Shown one piece after another: positions 40,893 to 48,090 of a stretch of 64,000 nt of DNA. The notes under the pieces were generated by a model. The model was given only the letters and a program-made list of their open reading frames with translations, ran no database searches and was not told the origin of the DNA. Origin of the DNA: an uncultured Clostridia bacterium (GTDB taxonomy: Bacteria; Bacillota; Clostridia; Christensenellales; UBA1242). The stretch lies in the NCBI GenBank assembly GCA_947053595.1, contig CAMRSX010000006.1, positions 17,402 through 81,401 of the forward strand. Direction: 5' to 3'. A program made the position numbers and the translations under genes. How positions within the stretch are numbered: the first letter of the stretch is position 1; every line of letters begins with the position of its first letter.

Positions 40893-41996
40893 ATGAATCA
40901 CATTGCACTGTATCGAAAATACAGACCCAAAACCTTTGAAGAGGTGATTGGACAAGACCACATCACAAAAACCTTGCAAAATCAGATTTTAAACAATCAG
41001 GTTGGGCACGCATATCTTTTCACTGGCACAAGAGGCACGGGCAAAACAAGCATTGCAAAAATTTTTGCAAGGGCTGTCAACTGCCAAAGCCCTGTGCATG
41101 GCTCGGCTTGTGGGCAGTGCGAAAACTGCCAGCGCTTGCAGCAAGAAAACGACATCAACATCATTGAAATTGACGCAGCTTCCAACAACAAGGTGGATGA
41201 CATCCGTCAAATTCGTGAAAAAGTGAAGTTTATGCCTGTTGGCGCAAAATATAAGGTTTACATTGTGGACGAGGTGCACATGCTGTCAGACAGTGCGTTC
41301 AATGCCCTCTTAAAAACTTTGGAAGAGCCTCCAGAATATGTCATCTTCATCTTGGCAACAACAGAGGTGCACAAACTTCCGCAAACCATCCTTTCAAGAT
41401 GCGTGAGGTTTGATTTTAGGCTGGTGAGTGTGGACGAGCTTGTCAAGCACTTGGCAAGGGTGTTCAACAAAGAAGGCATTAAATATGACGACGAAAGTTT
41501 GAAAATCATTGCCAGCACCGGCGAGGGCAGCGTGAGAGATACGCTTTCCATTGCAGACAGCATTGCAAGTTATGCCCAAGGCGACATAACCAAAGAAAAG
41601 ACGCTGCAAGTGCTGGGAACCACCGACCACAACCTGATTGTCAACTTCTTTGCCAAACTGCAAGAAAAAGAGGTGGGCGGAGTGCTTACGCTTATTGACC
41701 AAATTGAAAAAGAAGGCAAAAACTTGGCAGTGTTTGCAAAAGATTTGTCAAAACATTCCAGAAACTTGTTGGTTTGCAAATCTTGTGACAACGCGGGCGA
41801 AATTTTGAATTTAACCGACGACGTGTTTGAGATGTATAAAACCCAATCGGAAAAGTTTGAAGAGAAAGACCTCATCAGATATATGCAAGTTTTTGGAAGT
41901 GCAGAAGGCGAACTTAGATACACCCTCTCAGTGCGACTTCTTTTGGAAACCACTTGCCTGACAGCAATGCTGGGGCTTGACGTAAAAAAAAACTGA
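40893..41996 (+). CDS. dnaX: DNA polymerase III clamp loader, gamma form of DnaX (0-frame product)
   Basis: AAA+ ATPase of the clamp loader. P-loop FTGTRGTGKTS near residue 45, the zinc-binding cysteines (CQ, CGQCENC, about 64-79), Walker B VDEVHML near 127, and the SRC motif ILSRCVRF are all intact. The 0-frame ends at TGA 41994-41996 after 367 residues, leaving out the tau C-terminal domains. Just before the stop lies an uninterrupted run of nine A (41984-41992), and the -1 frame stays open for another 112 codons. GGAGG precedes the ATG. ybaB and, further on, recR follow, as is common in bacteria. Confidence 0.94.
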   Translation: MNHIALYRKYRPKTFEEVIGQDHITKTLQNQILNNQVGHAYLFTGTRGTGKTSIAKIFARAVNCQSPVHGSACGQCENCQRLQQENDINIIEIDAASNNKVDDIRQIREKVKFMPVGAKYKVYIVDEVHMLSDSAFNALLKTLEEPPEYVIFILATTEVHKLPQTILSRCVRFDFRLVSVDELVKHLARVFNKEGIKYDDESLKIIASTGEGSVRDTLSIADSIASYAQGDITKEKTLQVLGTTDHNLIVNFFAKLQEKEVGGVLTLIDQIEKEGKNLAVFAKDLSKHSRNLLVCKSCDNAGEILNLTDDVFEMYKTQSEKFEEKDLIRYMQVFGSAEGELRYTLSVRLLLETTCLTAMLGLDVKKN

Positions 41997-42328
41997 AAAT
42001 TGAGAAAGACACAACCAAACTTTCAGCCAACAATGTTTGGGGAAAGGTTGTACTGTTTTTGAAAGAACACAAAAAAGTGGCGCTTCACATCGCGTGCGGC
42101 GACATCACCAACGCCAAAATTGAAGACGGAAAACTGGTCATCCGCTCTTGCGACGACTTTTTGATTGACATCTTGGAAAACGGCAGGAAGGAAATTGAGG
42201 CGGCAATACGCTGGCAGGGGCTGGAACTTAAGTTTGAAGTTGTGAAGTTTGAAAGCAAGCAGCAAAAAATTGATAAAGACATGAAAAAACTGAAAGATTT
42301 TTTTGGAAAAGTTGAGATGGAAGGTTGA
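41984..42328 (+). CDS. dnaX: Tau-specific C-terminal extension of DnaX, in the -1 frame
   Basis: From the A9 run the -1 frame reads KKKLKIEKDTTKL, then VWGKVVLFLKEHKKVALHIA, and continues to a TGA ending at 42328. The VWGKVVxxLKxxKKVAL phrase is typical of the DnaX tau C-terminal region. This part has no start codon or ribosome-binding site of its own near its beginning; the first ATG-like start is internal at 42059. A -1 slip at A9 would give a full-length tau of roughly 475 residues. A TGGGGC stretch lies 8 bases upstream of the run, and CCAAAC/GTTTGG can form a stem downstream. The alternative is a sequencing or assembly error in the homopolymer. Confidence 0.8.
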   Translation, partial: KKKLKIEKDTTKLSANNVWGKVVLFLKEHKKVALHIACGDITNAKIEDGKLVIRSCDDFLIDILENGRKEIEAAIRWQGLELKFEVVKFESKQQKIDKDMKKLKDFFGKVEMEG

Positions 42329-42403
42329 CTTTGTGTTAGTCATTCAAAATCAAAAAAATGAATATGTGAAATGAAAAACTAAAAAAATTAAAGGAGAAAG
42401 AAA

Positions 42404-42721
42404 ATGGGATATAATTTTGGTGGAGGCTTTGGCGGAGGCAATATGCAGGCACTTATGCGCCAAGCACAAAAAATGCAAGAGGACATGAAGAGAACTCGTG
42501 AGGAGATTGATGGCACAGAATATTCTTCTTCTGTTGGCGGCGGAATGGTGGAGGTTGTCATGCTTGGCAACAAAACTGTGAAGGCAGTGAGAATAAAAAA
42601 AGAGGTTGTTGACCCAGACGACGTTGAAATGCTGGAAGATTTGGTTGTGAGCGCTGTGAATGACTGTATCAGCAAAATCACTGATGATGAAGAAGCCAGA
42701 CTGCCAAATCTTGGCGTATAG
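42404..42721 (+). CDS. ybaB: YbaB/EbfC-family nucleoid-associated protein
   Basis: A 105-residue DNA-binding protein. It has a Gly-rich N-terminus (GGGFGGGNMQALMRQAQKMQ), a coiled-coil-like helix and the family phrase EYSSSVGGGMVEVVMLGNKTV. Known members bind DNA as tweezer-like dimers. The ribosome-binding site is AAGGAGA. The gene is part of the classic dnaX-ybaB-recR set, here split by an HD-domain gene and a palindromic element. Confidence 0.94.
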   Translation: MGYNFGGGFGGGNMQALMRQAQKMQEDMKRTREEIDGTEYSSSVGGGMVEVVMLGNKTVKAVRIKKEVVDPDDVEMLEDLVVSAVNDCISKITDDEEARLPNLGV

Positions 42722-42895
42722 AATAAACTTACAGATGCAGATTCAACCTTGTCCACAAACCTAATTTGCTGAGGACGAGAAAGAAAATTGTCTCTGTGAA
42801 CAAAACTTATTTAAAGTCGGCGCAAATCGCCAACGGACGCGGAGACTTTCGCGGATGGGCAGAGTGCGATTTCGTTTGGCGACGGAGGCGTAGCT

Positions 42896-43324
42896 ATGAT
42901 TACAGATTACAGAAAACAACATATTTGGGCTGTTGCAGAGTTGATGAAAAAGTCTGCCCTTGAAAACGGGAAAACAGAGCAAGAGGCAAATGAGCTCTAT
43001 ACTTTGGGACTTTTGCATGACATTGGCTATGAGTTTGCCGAGCCAAAAGATTACTTCTTCCATAATCAAATCGGGGGGGGGATTTTAAAGGAGCAAGGCT
43101 ATAAATATTGGCAGGAAATCTATTGGCACGGCGTTGCAAACAGTCCATATAAGAGTGAATTTTTGGATGTCCTAAACTGGGCAGATATGCACATTGACAG
43201 CGAGGGAAATTATGTTTCTTTTGACGGCAGATTGGAAGAAATTTCACAAAGATATAATGTGCCAATTGACCAGCTTGACAGCAAACCAATTGTGGATGAG
43301 TTGAAAGCAAGGGGATTTAATTAA
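42896..43324 (+). CDS. HD-domain phosphohydrolase-like protein with a poly-G tract
   Basis: A 142-residue protein. The metal-binding HD motif is LLHDIGYEF near residue 40, with further His residues at HNQIG and YWHG. Known HD proteins hydrolyse phosphate esters of nucleotides; the substrate here cannot be read. GGAGG lies 7 bases before the ATG. A run of nine G (43073-43081) encodes three glycines just after the HNQI motif; such a tract is prone to slippage and could switch the gene off. The gene sits between ybaB and recR, where most Firmicutes have nothing, and the 174 bases before it are GC-rich and palindromic, so it may be an insertion. Confidence 0.8.
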   Translation: MITDYRKQHIWAVAELMKKSALENGKTEQEANELYTLGLLHDIGYEFAEPKDYFFHNQIGGGILKEQGYKYWQEIYWHGVANSPYKSEFLDVLNWADMHIDSEGNYVSFDGRLEEISQRYNVPIDQLDSKPIVDELKARGFN

Positions 43325-43351
43325 GTGTTATGCTTGATAGTACGGACAGAA

Positions 43352-43461
43352 TGTCATCCTGAGCGTAGTCGAAGGATCTACAGCCTTATTAAAATTGGTC
43401 TGTAGATGTTTCGACGCAGCACCATTGTTCCAAGTGGGTGTGGTGCTGGCTCAACATGACA
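43352..43461. mobile_element. MITE/REP-like palindromic element upstream of recR
   Basis: The 110-bp element has inverted ends, TGTCATCCTGAGC (43352-43364) and GCTCAACATGACA (43449-43461), 11 of 13 complementary. It has a second inner pair, GTCGAAGGATCTACAG with CTGTAGATGTTTCGAC (14 of 16), and an apical GCACCA/TGGTGC pair. The sequence TGTCATCCTGAGCGTAGTCG belongs to a repeat type I recall in many unrelated bacterial genomes. It carries no ORF and would fold as one long hairpin. Confidence 0.7.
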
Positions 43462-43512
43462 ATGCACAACGATAGTGTAAGACTTTGGGACAAATTTTTT
43501 AAAAGGATTTTT

Positions 43513-44106
43513 ATGCCAGATTTTGAAGAGCCAATTGAAAGGCTGATTGAATATTTTAGGTCGCTTCCGGGCGTTGGGAAGAAAACCGCCCAGCGCTATG
43601 CTTTTTTTGTGATTGAGAACAGCCGCGACAAGGCAGTCAATTTTGCCAAGGCGCTTGTGGAGGCAAAGGACAAAGTGCATCTGTGCAAAGAGTGTGGAAA
43701 CTATTGCGCCAGTGAAATTTGTCCAATTTGTGAAAGACGCAATCAAAAGGTGATTTGTGTTGTGCAAGAACCAAAAGACATCGTTGCAATGGAAAAAGTG
43801 AAAAGTTTTGACGGGGTTTATCATGTGCTTTTTGGGTGCATCAATCCGCTGGAAAACAAAGGTCCAAATGATATCAAATTGAAAGAATTGCTTGCGCGGG
43901 TTGGCAAAAACGGCGTGCAAGAGGTGATTTGTGCCACAAATCCAGATGTTGAAGGCGAGGCAACGGCAATGTATATTGCAAAACTCTTGAAGCCTATGGG
44001 TGTGAAGGTGACCCGCCTTGCGCAGGGCATTTCCATTGGCAGCGACATTGAATTTGCGGATGAAGTGACCTTGGAAAAGGCCCTCAAATCCCGCCAAGAA
44101 ATATAA
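43513..44106 (+). CDS. recR: Recombination mediator RecR
   Basis: Ring-forming DNA-binding protein that works with RecF and RecO to load RecA on gapped DNA. Visible: the helix-hairpin-helix LPGVGKKTAQRYA, a four-Cys zinc finger (CKECGNYC and CPIC, about residues 57-72), and the Toprim region VVQEPKDIVAMEK. It has 197 residues. The ATG at 43513, with AAAAGGA upstream, is preferred; the open frame to the left runs into the palindromic element. Confidence 0.96.
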   Translation: MPDFEEPIERLIEYFRSLPGVGKKTAQRYAFFVIENSRDKAVNFAKALVEAKDKVHLCKECGNYCASEICPICERRNQKVICVVQEPKDIVAMEKVKSFDGVYHVLFGCINPLENKGPNDIKLKELLARVGKNGVQEVICATNPDVEGEATAMYIAKLLKPMGVKVTRLAQGISIGSDIEFADEVTLEKALKSRQEI

Positions 44107-44129
44107 AAGCATCTGTGATGCTTTTTTTT
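44105..44129 (+). terminator. Intrinsic terminator after recR
   Basis: AAAAGCATC-TGT-GATGCTTTT followed by further T, overlapping the recR stop codon. Confidence 0.88.
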
Positions 44130-44144
44130 GTTATATTCATATTG

Positions 44145-44174
44145 TTGACTTTCTTTTGCCGAAAATGTTATTAT
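44145..44174 (+). promoter_or_regulatory. Promoter of argS
   Basis: TTGACT (44145-44150), 18-bp spacer, TATTAT (44169-44174) with TG just upstream. A short leader with TTGGAGA follows. Confidence 0.65.
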
Positions 44175-44200
44175 TAGAAATAAGAATTTTGGAGAAAAAG

Positions 44201-45979
44201 ATGAACATTAAAGACGAAATTACAAAAGTTTTGCAGGATGCGGCGGTGGCACTTGGGTGCGAGGCGGAAGGGCTGAATGTCACATTTTCCAATCGTCCAG
44301 AGTTGTGTGATTATCAGTGCAACTTTGCCATGATTGCTGCAAAGAAGATGGGCGAAAAACCCTTTGATTTGGCGGAAAAAATTGTCAAAAACATCAAAAA
44401 AAGCGCAGATTTTGCGTTTTCTGCCGTTATGCCGGGCTTTATTAATGTGAGCGTCAGTGATTGCGCATTGTCCAATTTTTGCAACACAATTGCAGCCGAC
44501 AAGCATCTTGGAGTGGAGCAGGTTGCTTCTCCACGCTTGGTGTTTTTTGATTATGGCGGGGCAAATGTTGCAAAAGAGTTGCATGTTGGGCATCTGCGTT
44601 CTCCAATTGTGGGCGAGGCACTCAAAAGGTTGCACAGCGCACTTGGAAACAAAACTTTATCGGACGTGCATTTGGGGGACTATGGGCTTCAGATGGGGCT
44701 CACCATTTTGCAGCTGAAAGAGGACGGGCATTTGGATGCCTTCTTTGGGCAAAACACAGACTATGAAAACATTCAACTTGAAAATGTCACGCTGGACCTT
44801 TTGAATGAAGAATATCCAAAGGCAAGCAAGCGCAAAGATGTGGATGCAGATTTCAAGAAACAAGCAGACGAGTTTACACTTTTAATTCAAAAGGGACAAG
44901 AGCCATATCGCACCATATATAAGAAGATAAGAGAACTGTCCGTTGTGGAAATTGAGAAAAACTATAAGCTGCTGAACTCTGATTTTGATTTTTATTATGG
45001 CGAAAGCGATGCCTATCCAATGATTGACACCGCCATTCAGCTGTTTGTGGACAATGGGCTTGCGCGTGAAAGCGAGGGCGCGTTGGTTGTGGATGTGGCG
45101 CGCGAGGGAGAGCATATTCCAATTCCAAAGAAAAGCGAAGACGAGCCTCAGCGCTATAAAAACCCAATGCCGCCAGCCATCATCAAAAAATATAATGGTG
45201 GCGATTTGTATGCAACCACCGACATTGCAACCATCTTGATGCGAAACAAAGAGTTTGCACCAGATGAAATTGTGTATGTGACGGACAATCGTCAAAGCGG
45301 ACATTTTGAGCAAGTTTTCCGTTGTTGCAAGCTTGCGGGGATTTCTCCAGAAACGCAAAAACTGACCCATGTTGCCTTTGGCACAATGAACGGCAAAGAT
45401 GGAAAACCTTTCAAAACACGCGCTGGCGGAACGGTTAAGTATAAAGATATTGTCAACCTTTTGACAGAAAAAGCGGAAGAGAAGTTGAAAAGCAATGGCA
45501 TTGTTGGGGACGACGAACTTGCAAGAAAGATTGGCGTGGGCGCCATGAAGTTTGGCGACCTTTCCAACACAGTTGCCAAAGACTATGTTTTTGACATTGA
45601 CAAGTTTCTTGCTTTTGATGGCAAAACTGGACCCTACATTCAGTACACAATTGCGCGCATAAATTCCATTCTTTCCAAGGCAAATTTTGAAGGCGGGCAG
45701 GTGTGCGTGCAAACGGCGGAAGAGCGAAACATTGCTTTGGCAATTTTGAAGCTTAACTCGGCTTATCAAGTTGCATATGATGCTTATTCTCTCAATGCGT
45801 TGTGTCTTGCAACTTTTGACCTTGCAAGTGCGTTTTCAACCTTATATAACAATCACAAAATTTTGACAGAGGCAAACCAAAACAAGAAGGCTGGGCTTCT
45901 TGCAATGTGCGTGCTTGTCAAAAACTGCCTCGAGAAGTCGCTTTGGACGCTGGGCATTGACAGTGTGGAAAAAATGTAA
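44201..45979 (+). CDS. argS: Arginyl-tRNA synthetase
   Basis: Class I synthetase charging tRNA-Arg; it needs the tRNA for amino-acid activation. The ATP site is HVGHLRSPIVGE near residue 128. In place of KMSKS it has the ArgRS-type FKTRAGGTVKYKD loop. The C-terminal tRNA-binding domain (FDGKTGPYIQYTIARI) is complete. It has 592 residues. The ATG at 44201 with GGAGA upstream is preferred; an ATG at 44156 lies within the promoter spacer. No T-box was seen. Confidence 0.96.
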   Translation: MNIKDEITKVLQDAAVALGCEAEGLNVTFSNRPELCDYQCNFAMIAAKKMGEKPFDLAEKIVKNIKKSADFAFSAVMPGFINVSVSDCALSNFCNTIAADKHLGVEQVASPRLVFFDYGGANVAKELHVGHLRSPIVGEALKRLHSALGNKTLSDVHLGDYGLQMGLTILQLKEDGHLDAFFGQNTDYENIQLENVTLDLLNEEYPKASKRKDVDADFKKQADEFTLLIQKGQEPYRTIYKKIRELSVVEIEKNYKLLNSDFDFYYGESDAYPMIDTAIQLFVDNGLARESEGALVVDVAREGEHIPIPKKSEDEPQRYKNPMPPAIIKKYNGGDLYATTDIATILMRNKEFAPDEIVYVTDNRQSGHFEQVFRCCKLAGISPETQKLTHVAFGTMNGKDGKPFKTRAGGTVKYKDIVNLLTEKAEEKLKSNGIVGDDELARKIGVGAMKFGDLSNTVAKDYVFDIDKFLAFDGKTGPYIQYTIARINSILSKANFEGGQVCVQTAEERNIALAILKLNSAYQVAYDAYSLNALCLATFDLASAFSTLYNNHKILTEANQNKKAGLLAMCVLVKNCLEKSLWTLGIDSVEKM

Positions 45980-46009
45980 AAATTATTTTAAAAATTTTCT
46001 TAAAAGGTA

Positions 46010-46038
46010 TTTACAAATCCAAAAAATTGTGCTATTAT
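46010..46038 (+). promoter_or_regulatory. Promoter of the 49-residue gene
   Basis: TTTACA (46010-46015), 17-bp spacer, TATTAT (46033-46038) preceded by TTGTGC; nearly the same layout as the promoter at 35447-35475. Confidence 0.7.
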
Positions 46039-46077
46039 GAAGGCAAGAAATAAACACAAACACACGGAGGTGTCATT

Positions 46078-46227
46078 ATGATTAAATACAACACAACAGG
46101 AACAGCACTCAGTTTTGCAAGAGGCGGCAACGGCAATGTGGATGTCAGGTTTGTTGCACCAGAAGAAGTTGGCACAGCAACAAAAAATTTCTATGGGCCA
46201 ACAAAGAATTCTGAAAGAAGTTTGTAA
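46078..46227 (+). CDS. Small 49-residue protein of unknown function
   Basis: The short ORF is supported by its signals: a good extended -10 promoter, a GGAGG ribosome-binding site 8 bases before the ATG, and a terminator 16 bases after the stop. The product is hydrophilic and Gly/Asn/Thr-rich (MIKYNTTGTALSFARGGNGN, later FYGPTKNSER) with no membrane segment. It forms a complete single-gene transcription unit of about 250 bases. No family was recognised. Confidence 0.6.
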   Translation: MIKYNTTGTALSFARGGNGNVDVRFVAPEEVGTATKNFYGPTKNSERSL

Positions 46228-46242
46228 TTAATTGAAATAAAC

Positions 46243-46273
46243 AAAAAATGTCGCAAAATTGCGATATTTTTTT
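46243..46273 (+). terminator. Intrinsic terminator after the 49-residue gene
   Basis: ATGTCGCAA pairs with TTGCGATAT (one G-U pair), followed by seven or more T. Confidence 0.8.
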
Positions 46274-46342
46274 AAATTTATTTTGTTTTATTTGTTTGTT
46301 TGTGATAAACTATTAATATAATAAACTTTTGGAGCGCTTTAT

Positions 46343-46615
46343 ATGAAGGTTTATCACTTTTTATATCCAGCCATTTTTGTTAAGGATGAGGATGAATCAT
46401 ATCAGGTGATTTTTCCAGACCTCGACATCTTCACCGATGGCAAAAACTTGTCTGAAGCATATCTGTATGCAAAAGACCTTTTGAGGGTATATTTTTCCTA
46501 TGCCTTGAAATATGAAACAGAATATAATCTTCCAAGCAAAATTGAAGAGCTAAGCCAAAAGTGCAAAGCAAACGAAACTGCAATGTTTGTTGACGCCGTT
46601 GTGGAAGCGCAGTGA
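46343..46615 (+). CDS. HicB-like antitoxin-fold protein without a HicA partner
   Basis: A 90-residue protein with the HicB core: a beta strand YQVIFPDLDIF, a T/G turn (TDGKNLSEA) and a helix AYLYAKDLLRVYF. HicB proteins usually neutralise the small RNase toxin HicA, encoded next to them. Neither neighbour (49 and 230 residues) has HicA's dsRBD-like pattern, so this looks like an orphan with another regulatory role. No separate DNA-binding domain is visible at the C-terminus. The ribosome-binding site is TTGGAG about 10 bases before the ATG. Confidence 0.75.
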   Translation: MKVYHFLYPAIFVKDEDESYQVIFPDLDIFTDGKNLSEAYLYAKDLLRVYFSYALKYETEYNLPSKIEELSQKCKANETAMFVDAVVEAQ

Positions 46616-46642
46616 CAAACAATAAATTGTGAGAATAAAATG

Positions 46643-46667
46643 AAGTGGAGGTTTTCCACTTTTTTTT
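46643..46667 (+). terminator. Intrinsic terminator after the HicB-like gene
   Basis: AAGTGGA, a 5-nt loop and TCCACTT, followed by a T run. Confidence 0.8.
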
Positions 46668-46686
46668 GTTTGGGAAATTGCAGGGG

Positions 46687-46715
46687 TTGACAGATGTGGA
46701 ATTAATGTGTATAAT
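46687..46715 (+). promoter_or_regulatory. Full-consensus promoter of the 46738 gene
   Basis: TTGACA (46687-46692), 17-bp spacer, TATAAT (46710-46715): exact consensus for the housekeeping sigma factor. Confidence 0.85.
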
Positions 46716-46737
46716 GTGTGAGTTTGGAGAAGATAAA

Positions 46738-47430
46738 ATGAAAATGGAAGAGTTATATCACAAAAGTTTTAGAATTTTGAAAAGGAAGATGATTGCTGTG
46801 CCAAGCACCTTAGAGTTTTCTGCGTTTCACGGGACAGCGTTTTCGCCATACAACATCAAAGGTGGCAGGGTTTATGATGCCAAAATGTCACTTTATGGCT
46901 CGCTGCTTGCAACCAGAAAAAGAGATATGGATTTAAACAAGCACGGCCCAACAAGGTTGGTGGCTTTTGTGAAAGGCAAGCCAATCGAAATGTTTCCACT
47001 CAGGCTTAAGGGAGCGTTTGAGTTTTTTATGCCGCTTTCTGGAGATGTGCGCTTGACAAGAAATTACACTTTTGAAAAGACAATCAGGGCAATTGCTGAA
47101 GATGCTTATCCGCAGTTTTGTGAGAGGTTTCAGTTTGACCCATCTGAAGAAGTGGCAAAGCAGCGCTATTTGGAATATTTGTCAGAAGTGGACGCTTTGG
47201 AAATTGGCAAAAATTCGGACAATGTATATTCAAACGAGGCGGGAATTGTTCAGAGGTTTTCAAACGATGCTCACTATGAAAGCTGCACTGCAGTTATGTA
47301 TAGGTTTAAAGCGCAAAATGAAGGTCTTAAGGATGTTGTTTGCAAAAGAATTAACACCATCATCAGAAGAGAAGGTTTGGATGCGCCTGCACCTACAATG
47401 GCATCAGAGCAAATTGAAATTAAAATTTAA
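46738..47430 (+). CDS. Unrecognised soluble protein, 230 residues
   Basis: The ATG at 46738 is used because TTGGAGA lies 8 bases upstream and a perfect promoter ends 22 bases before it; the frame is open further left, through the promoter and the previous terminator. The protein is a mix of strands and helices without a signal or membrane segment. Stretches such as NIKGGRVYDAKMSLYGSLL and LNKHGPTRLVAFVKGKP look structured, but I know no family. The consensus promoter suggests high expression. Confidence 0.75.
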   Translation: MKMEELYHKSFRILKRKMIAVPSTLEFSAFHGTAFSPYNIKGGRVYDAKMSLYGSLLATRKRDMDLNKHGPTRLVAFVKGKPIEMFPLRLKGAFEFFMPLSGDVRLTRNYTFEKTIRAIAEDAYPQFCERFQFDPSEEVAKQRYLEYLSEVDALEIGKNSDNVYSNEAGIVQRFSNDAHYESCTAVMYRFKAQNEGLKDVVCKRINTIIRREGLDAPAPTMASEQIEIKI

Positions 47431-47457
47431 GAATTTGCAAATTGTTTTCCAAAACGC

Positions 47458-47486
47458 TTGACTTAAAAAATGCGTTGTGATATATT
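47458..47486 (+). promoter_or_regulatory. Promoter of the rpmG-secE-nusG-rplK-rplA block
   Basis: TTGACT (47458-47463), 17-bp spacer, TATATT (47481-47486). The transcript should start near 47492-47494. Confidence 0.75.
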
Positions 47487-47490
47487 AAGG

Positions 47491-47523
47491 CTGACACTTC
47501 TTTTCAAGAGTGTTAGTTTTTTT
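47491..47523 (+). promoter_or_regulatory. Terminator-like hairpin at the 5' end of the rpmG leader
   Basis: CTGACACTT pairs with GAGTGTTAG (two G-U pairs) around an 8-nt loop, followed by seven T. It sits between promoter and gene, starting at about the first transcribed base, and ends 15 bases before the rpmG ATG. It may be an attenuator or a 5'-end stabilising hairpin. Confidence 0.55.
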
Positions 47524-47538
47524 GTTAGGAGATTTAAA

Positions 47539-47700
47539 ATGGCAGCACCAAAACGTAAAATAATCACATTTGAATGCACAGAGTGTCATGAAAGAAACTA
47601 TTCTTCAGAAAAGAACACAGCCAACGATGCTGAAAGAATTGAAATCATGAAGTATTGCCCTAGATGCAACAAGCGTACTAAGCATAAAGAAACCAAATAA
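47539..47700 (+). CDS. rpmG: Ribosomal protein bL33
   Basis: A 53-residue large-subunit protein. [20 protein letters not shown] and YCPRCNKRT show the two Cys pairs of the zinc-binding (C+) form. AGGAG lies 7 bases before the ATG at 47539. It heads the usual rpmG-secE-nusG-rplK-rplA block, but it is separated from secE by 390 bases without the tRNA gene sometimes found there. Confidence 0.96.
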   Translation: MAAPKRKIITFECTECHERNYSSEKNTANDAERIEIMKYCPRCNKRTKHKETK

Positions 47701-48090
47701 CAAAACACATTAAATTGTGCAGAATTGCGTTTCTGGAATTTGTCACAAACAGTCACATAGCAAACTATGCTCCTGCCTGTGCCAAATCCCAAGCCTTATT
47801 CTGCATCAATTTTCTGCGTTTTGTTTATGCTTAAAGCCTTGCCTTTCATCCAATAACTTCAAAATTATTTCAACATGCGCAAGTTTTATGATTGCATCAA
47901 TTTTCTGCGTTTTGTTTGGAAAAGCATAATGTGGGAAGTTTGGCGCAGGATTTGCGGTTGATTGCAGATTTGTGTGAAGGCTTCTTTTGAAATGCATGGT
48001 TGAAGGCATTGGGCTTGATGGCAGTTTTGTGCAAATGAAAACAACTTTAAGTTGAAAAAATTAAGCCACGATTGTGGGTTTGGAGGGATT
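47701..48090. repeat. Gene-free stretch with a 25-bp direct repeat
   Basis: No convincing gene, tRNA or terminator was found between rpmG and secE. TGCATCAATTTTCTGCGTTTTGTTT occurs twice, at 47802-47826 and 47892-47916 (period 90). A small hairpin, CATAG-CAAA-CTATG, lies at 47756-47769. Short frames exist on both strands but lack ribosome-binding sites, so this may be a decayed gene or expanded leader sequence. Confidence 0.5.

Noticed and set aside
47806..48009. A 67-codon minus-strand ORF in the rpmG-secE spacer
   Set aside because: No ribosome-binding site or promoter; part of its length is the 25-bp repeat, and it ends in repeat sequence.
47701..48090. A tRNA-Trp gene between rpmG and secE, as in many Firmicutes
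   Set aside because: No cloverleaf, no TTCRANTC T-loop and no CCA anticodon stem were found.
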